33,725 nt of DNA from the IMG/VR virus record IMGVR_UViG_3300032132_000733, positions 1 to 33,725 of that record. The stretch is one strand, 5' to 3'. This DNA comes from a virus. A program made the position numbers and the translations under genes. Below are positions 30,551 through 33,725 of this stretch, piece by piece. The first letter of the stretch is position 1; each line of letters opens with the position of its first letter. Under the pieces are notes generated by a model. It did no database searches and had not been told where the DNA came from. It saw nothing but the letters and a program-made list of their open reading frames with translations.

Positions 30551-30819
30551 TGACACCAAACTGGATCGAGAAACTTGCTGATTGGGGCTGGGAGGCCTTT
30601 ACGACTGTATTCATTGGCGCGTTTGGTTGGGTTTGGCATATGGAGCGTCGGTTCTCCTCGTTCCGTCTCCACGTGTCGGAGAACTACGTCAAGAAGACCG
30701 ACATCATTCTTCTCAAGGAAGATATTGCCGCCGACTTCAAGGATGTGAAGGCTAGCCAGGCGCAGATCCTCGATCTCCTGCTCCAGAGGAAAATCGGAAC
30801 GACTGCCCGCCGTAGATGA
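30550..30819 (+). CDS. Membrane protein of the lysis cassette (XhlA-like or holin-like)
   Basis: From the ATG at 30550 the product has 89 residues. A tryptophan-rich hydrophobic segment (about 6-27, ADWGWEAFTTVFIGAFGWVWH) is followed by a basic region and a helical C-terminus (LLKEDIAADFKDVKASQAQILDLLLQ). Hemolysin XhlA-like lysis proteins have the opposite arrangement, so a spanin or holin accessory role cannot be ruled out. It overlaps the fibre stop and the lysozyme start, placing it in the lysis cassette. Confidence 0.58.
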   Translation: MTPNWIEKLADWGWEAFTTVFIGAFGWVWHMERRFSSFRLHVSENYVKKTDIILLKEDIAADFKDVKASQAQILDLLLQRKIGTTARRR

Positions 30820-31229
30820 GCTACCGCGATATCGTCCGCGAACTTGTTATCAGCCACGAAGGGCTGAGGCTCAAGCCGTACCCCGACACAGTCGGAAAGC
30901 TGACGATCGGCGTTGGCCGTAATCTCGATGACAAGGGAATCTCCAAGCAAGAAGCCATGATGATGCTCGATGCTGACTTGGCAGATGCGGAGCGGGATGC
31001 CGTTTCCGTCGTGCCGTCGTTTGTGGCGCTATCCGCGAACAGAAAGGCCGTCCTCATCGATATGGCGCTGAACCTCGGTCGGACTCGTCTGGCTGGCTTC
31101 AAGAACATGCTGGCACGCATCGATAGCGCAGACTTCGAAGGCGCCGCAGCGCAGATGCTCCAAAGCAAATGGGCCAGACAAGTCGGCGTGAGGGCAACGC
31201 AGCTCGCGCACCTCATGCGTACCGGATAA
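30816..31229 (+). CDS. Endolysin, GH24 T4-type lysozyme
   Basis: The 137-residue enzyme has the GH24 catalytic triad at correct spacing: E15 in SHEGLR, D24 in PYPDTVG and T30 in LTIGVG, with GRN following. The C-terminus matches the family's helical end (ALNLGRTRLAGFKNMLARI, WARQVGVRATQLAHLM). It cleaves the MurNAc-GlcNAc bond of peptidoglycan in the periplasm. It has no signal peptide and needs a holin. It overlaps the upstream membrane protein by 4 bases. Confidence 0.95.
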   Translation: MSYRDIVRELVISHEGLRLKPYPDTVGKLTIGVGRNLDDKGISKQEAMMMLDADLADAERDAVSVVPSFVALSANRKAVLIDMALNLGRTRLAGFKNMLARIDSADFEGAAAQMLQSKWARQVGVRATQLAHLMRTG

Positions 31230-31291
31230 TCGAAATTCTTTGACAAGATTCCACGTTGGACTCAGGCTTCACTCAAACAAAGGGTAAAGAA

Positions 31292-31612
31292 TTGAACCTC
31301 CTCGGAATTGGCGCGCTGCTGAGCGCAATCGTAGACCTAGTTTCTAAAGTCATGGACGGGAAGAAAACCAAGGCGGGCCTTGGCGTGGTTGCTGTTGGCG
31401 CGGCAATTCCGGCACTTTCTTTCTTCGGCGTAGACGTTACTCCGGACGCCGTTGTCAGTGCGGTAAATCAAGTTCTGGCGCTGTTCGGCTATCATGTTGT
31501 AGGCGATGCCGCACAAGTCGCGCAAACGTTCCTCGGCAGCCTGGTCAGCCTCATCGGTAGCGTGATTGCCCTTTATGGGTACGCGAAAAAAGGCCAGTTG
31601 ATTTCCAAATAA
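31292..31612 (+). CDS. Holin-like membrane protein
   Basis: From the TTG at 31292 (AGGG about 8 bases upstream) the product has 106 residues. It has a membrane-like N-terminus (LNLLGIGALLSAIVDLVSKVM), a basic segment (DGKKTKAG), a second hydrophobic stretch (LGVVAVGAAIPALSFFGV), and a third at the C-terminus (FLGSLVSLIGSVIALYGYAKK). Several transmembrane segments next to the lysozyme make a holin role likely, but no named holin family is recognised. The next gene overlaps its stop. Confidence 0.62.
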   Translation: MNLLGIGALLSAIVDLVSKVMDGKKTKAGLGVVAVGAAIPALSFFGVDVTPDAVVSAVNQVLALFGYHVVGDAAQVAQTFLGSLVSLIGSVIALYGYAKKGQLISK

Positions 31613-31761
31613 TGTGGCTCGTCTGGCTCGTTGTTGCGATCTGCTTCGGCATGATGGTGCTGAGTTCTCTGATTGGGCTGCTGGCTAACACAGCGGCCAT
31701 TTTGACCTTTGGGGCTTTAGTCGCCGCCGGCATTTGGCTTTACCGGCGATGTGGAATGTAA
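31612..31761 (+). CDS. 49-residue two-helix membrane protein
   Basis: The product MWLVWLVVAICFGMMVL followed by LIGLLANTAAILTFGALVAAGIWLY has two transmembrane stretches and a basic end (RRCGM). The ATG overlaps the holin-like stop by one base, and the gene itself overlaps the next by 13 bases. It is probably a lysis or membrane accessory protein, perhaps a second holin or antiholin. Unnamed family. Confidence 0.6.
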   Translation: MWLVWLVVAICFGMMVLSSLIGLLANTAAILTFGALVAAGIWLYRRCGM

Positions 31762-31871
31762 TTGCCTCCATCATCGGGTGGGGTTTGATAATCGCCGGCG
31801 TCTATGCCTATGTCGCTATCCGAGGTGGATACCTCTTTCTTCATTACTTCTTCGAGGCGCTATTCAAATAA
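31749..31871 (+). CDS. 40-residue membrane peptide
   Basis: The product MWNVIASIIGWGLIIAGVYAYVA followed by RGGYLFLHYFFEALFK has one transmembrane segment and an aromatic tail. It is the last gene of the morphogenesis/lysis operon: the terminator starts three bases after its stop. It starts inside the previous gene. Function unknown; a holin, antiholin or spanin-like part is possible. Confidence 0.55.
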   Translation: MWNVIASIIGWGLIIAGVYAYVAIRGGYLFLHYFFEALFK

Positions 31872-31873
31872 AT

Positions 31874-31897
31874 AACCCCGCCGTAGCGGGGTTTTCG
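31874..31897 (+). terminator. Rho-independent terminator of the late operon
   Basis: AACCCCGC (31874-31881) and GCGGGGTT (31886-31893) form an 8-bp stem with CGTA loop, followed by TTTTC. It ends the long rightward operon and, in reverse, may end the leftward gene at 31898-32143. Confidence 0.9.
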
Positions 31898-32143
31898 TCA
31901 GTGTAGGGTTCGTTGAATCACCATCATCAGCTCTTTCAGGAAGTGTGAAACCATTTCCTGGCGCCGCCCTTCAAGAGCAGGGAGACAAGCGATGATCGTG
32001 GTGCTGATGGAAAAGGCTTCGTCAATCGTCACCTCGTCCTCGTTCAAAAGGCTCTCCGCGAGGGTTTGGGGGAGTGTTTCCATCCACGCGAGATATTCAG
32101 CCTTCGTACCGGGGAAGAGTGAGCGTTTGAGCTTTACGTCCAT
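31898..32143 (-). CDS. Small acidic hypothetical protein
   Basis: The 81-residue protein is helical and acidic (TLAESLLNEDEVTIDEAFS) with a hydrophobic stretch (SISTTIIACLPALE) too short for a confident TM. The ATG at 32141-32143 has GGAG close upstream on the minus strand. It converges with the lysis operon and shares its terminator. A terminator-like hairpin directly upstream (32155-32182) suggests attenuation. No family is recognised. Confidence 0.55.
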   Translation of the reverse strand: MDVKLKRSLFPGTKAEYLAWMETLPQTLAESLLNEDEVTIDEAFSISTTIIACLPALEGRRQEMVSHFLKELMMVIQRTLH

Positions 32144-32154
32144 GGGTACTCCAT

Positions 32155-32182
32155 AAAAAAGACCCCGGCGTTTCCACCGGGG
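32155..32182 (-). terminator. Terminator-like hairpin upstream of the 31898-32143 gene
   Basis: CCCCGG (32163-32168) and CCGGGG (32177-32182) form a hairpin; on the minus strand it is followed by TCTTTTTT. It lies 12 bases before the start codon of the leftward gene, so it may attenuate that gene or isolate it from read-through. Confidence 0.65.
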
Positions 32183-32252
32183 CTGTCCAAGACGGACAAG
32201 TTCGCCCGGTGGGGGCTTCGCTAGCGCGCTGCGCTGTTCATACAGCTTCCCG

Positions 32253-32783
32253 ATGCGGCGCGGCTGCGCTACAATCGAAGTAAGGAAAGCTGAGATATTG
32301 GAATGGAGACGATTGCCAGAACCGCACGCTAACTATGAAGTTAGCAGCGCCGGAAACGTGCGGCACGTTAAGTGGAAAAAGGTACTTTCAACCCGGATTA
32401 GCCGGGGATACGTCTGCGTGAATCTAGCACGTGGCAAAAATCCTGTGAAGGTCGGCGTGCATCGTTTGGTGGCTTACGCATTTTACGGCGAACCAGCCGC
32501 TTGGCGAAATTATGCCTGCCATAAAGATGGTGACAGGAAAAACAATGTGCCTGAAAACATTTATTGGGGCACACCCGCAGAAAACTCCGCCGATTCTATT
32601 AGACACGGAACGAAACCCCGCGGAGAGCGATGCGGCGTGAGCAAATATACTGACGGCAAAGTGAAGCAGATACGGGCACTCAGCGTATTGGGCGTTCCTG
32701 ATTGCGAGATTGCAAGGCTGCACAATATGCCCCATCCGACTGTCAGGGATATTCGGCGCCGGCATACATGGACACATATTTAG
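32253..32783 (+). CDS. NUMOD4/HNH homing-type endonuclease
   Basis: The 176-residue protein has a NUMOD4 domain (about 17-40, EWRRLPEPHANYEVSSAGNVRH) and an HNH domain (about 68-112, with VHRLVAYAF, NYACHKDGDRKNNVPENIYWGT; H70, H90 and N97/N98). A C-terminal helix-turn-helix (about 130-172, KVKQIRALSVLGVPDCEIARLHNMPHPTV) would provide DNA binding. It is a free-standing homing-endonuclease type, a selfish element common in phages. A start at the TTG 32298 with AAGGA upstream is a plausible alternative to the ATG 32253. Confidence 0.85.
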   Translation: MRRGCATIEVRKAEILEWRRLPEPHANYEVSSAGNVRHVKWKKVLSTRISRGYVCVNLARGKNPVKVGVHRLVAYAFYGEPAAWRNYACHKDGDRKNNVPENIYWGTPAENSADSIRHGTKPRGERCGVSKYTDGKVKQIRALSVLGVPDCEIARLHNMPHPTVRDIRRRHTWTHI

Positions 32784-32804
32784 AGGGGGCCTAAGCCCCC
32801 TCTA
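32781..32804. terminator. Perfect hairpin between convergent HNH and ArdC genes
   Basis: TAGAGGGGGC (32781-32790) and GCCCCCTCTA (32795-32804) form a perfect 10-bp stem around CTAA. The HNH stop codon lies in the stem. It has no clear T-run on either strand, so it probably ends transcription from both sides only partially or stabilises the RNA ends. Confidence 0.6.
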
Positions 32805-32807
32805 TCG

Positions 32808-33725
32808 TTAGTAAGGTATGGCGTCTGCCATGTCGTTTGCAGGCTGTTTTTCAACGGCCGGTGTATCATCCTGAACCGCCAAGGACTGTTCAAAAATGTA
32901 ATTGGCAGCTTGGCTGGCATAGCTCGCGGCCGTGAAGATGGCTTTATCGTCACCTTCGAGAATTTTCAGCCAGTGGTCGATATAGGAAGCTGAACGAAAG
33001 CCTGCCTGAATTCCCAGCCTGGCGCAGATAAACGCGCTACCAAGCTCGGCCACCAATTCCTCGAAGCTATACGCTTTGTCGCCAAAGCGCTTGCCGAAGG
33101 TTCTTTCCAAGCGTTTCTTTGCGCCGGTCCAGTGAATTCCCTCGTGCCACATCGTATTCCAATAATCCACTTCGGTTTTGAAGCTTCCGTAGGGGGGCAT
33201 CACGATTTCATCGCGGGAGGGATAGAACGCGGCGGTGTTTCCGCCGTGCGTCACCTTCATGCCGGCGTCCTTCACAAGTTGAAGGGCGTTGTCATAGGTG
33301 ACTTCTTCCTCCAGCGCCGGCGGCGGTTCGGAGTAATGAGGGGGCACGTTGTCGAGCTGGGCGATGTTGAACACCGGGTAGGTCTTCAGCATCGTGCTTT
33401 TCTTCGTAACCCCGTCTTCTTCCTTCTCCATCCGCTTTACGAAAACGACCTGAGAGGCCTTTTCGCCCTTACGGACGCTTGCGCCGATTTGGTTTGCCTG
33501 CTGGAAGGTCGCCCAGCCGTGGGTGGGGTAGCCCTTGTCCAGTGCATGTGCCCAAAGGATGAGGACATTGATGCCGCTGTATGGTCGGCCGGAGACGACA
33601 TTCCCCGGTAAAAGGCTTACGCCTTTTGATTGGCCTGACCACGGTTTCACCCATATAGGGACTCCTTCCTTCAGTTCTTGTATGATGCGTTCGGTGACTG
33701 ACGAGTAGAGTTCGGATGTTTTCAT
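32808..33725 (-). CDS. ArdC-like antirestriction protein with zincin metalloprotease domain
   Basis: The 305-residue protein has the ArdC N-terminal ssDNA-binding domain (about 1-130): ERIIQELKEGVPIWVKPWS, GRPYSGINVLILWAH, THGWATFQQANQIGASVRKGEKA and TYPVFNIAQLDN. Its C-terminal metallopeptidase region has WHEGIHWTG (H194, E195, H198) and a FEELVAELGSAF helix with a likely third ligand. ArdC proteins counter type I and II restriction and bind ssDNA, and are common on plasmids and some phages. The start codon is the last base triplet of the window, so its promoter is not visible. Confidence 0.9.
   Translation of the reverse strand: MKTSELYSSVTERIIQELKEGVPIWVKPWSGQSKGVSLLPGNVVSGRPYSGINVLILWAHALDKGYPTHGWATFQQANQIGASVRKGEKASQVVFVKRMEKEEDGVTKKSTMLKTYPVFNIAQLDNVPPHYSEPPPALEEEVTYDNALQLVKDAGMKVTHGGNTAAFYPSRDEIVMPPYGSFKTEVDYWNTMWHEGIHWTGAKKRLERTFGKRFGDKAYSFEELVAELGSAFICARLGIQAGFRSASYIDHWLKILEGDDKAIFTAASYASQAANYIFEQSLAVQDDTPAVEKQPANDMADAIPY

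Noticed and set aside
1-33725. Circular genome closure from the ATG at 1 and the start of ArdC at 33725
   Set aside because: Both start codons would abut with no room for ribosome binding sites, so the ends look like cut points rather than a natural junction.
1-33725. CRISPR arrays, rRNA genes, insertion sequences
   Set aside because: No repeat-spacer pattern, rRNA-like segment, transposase gene or terminal inverted repeats were seen.

Overview
This 33.7 kb window reads as most of a tailed, HK97-type siphovirus genome, either a free phage or a prophage segment. The host is probably an alphaproteobacterium. The evidence is a tandem IalB (invasion-associated locus B) protein, tail-chaperone genes resembling those of gene transfer agents, H-NS-type proteins and a winged-helix/HEPN gene pair of a style I associate with that class. 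No integrase, excisionase or CI-like repressor was recognised, so the lifestyle is open. Both window ends fall exactly on start codons of outward-cut genes, so their upstream control regions lie outside.

Left arm (1-4626, mostly + strand): two H-NS-like proteins, two secreted small proteins, a degenerate GIY-YIG protein, and a replication pair (winged-helix initiator and helicase-loader-like protein) joined by start/stop overlaps. A leftward block (7969 to 4623) encodes an ERF single-strand annealing protein, two small unknown proteins, a DUF968/HNH-like protein, the winged-helix + HEPN pair, a secreted KTSC-domain protein and a tiny membrane protein with a TTG start.

Middle accessory region (8091-13023): short genes on both strands, many with signal peptides or membrane segments. 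It includes a membrane-anchored TPR/retropepsin-like aspartic protease and a DUF4145 protein. Three stretches of 300 bases or more without genes in the window (376-708, 9700-10001, 11360-11712) contain strong hairpins and may be structured leaders or RNAs. A fourth (1607-1929) holds mainly a hairpin and a terminator.

Right arm (13064-31871, + strand): a canonical morphogenesis cassette. The order is small terminase-like protein, large terminase, portal, small membrane protein, MuF-like protein, prohead protease, major capsid, two small head proteins, connector (frameshifted), head-tail adaptor, gp10-like, DUF3168, major tail protein, two tail chaperones, tape measure, two distal/hub proteins, tandem-IalB secreted protein, tail tip/fibre proteins, GH24 endolysin and several small holin-like membrane proteins, closed by a terminator at 31874-31893. 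Beyond it are a small leftward gene, a NUMOD4/HNH homing-type endonuclease and an ArdC-like antirestriction protein.

The most interesting items are the winged-helix/HEPN operon with its own operator-like dyad, the transmembrane aspartic protease, the tandem IalB gene among tail genes, the number of exported small proteins, and three apparent frameshift sites in head/tail genes.
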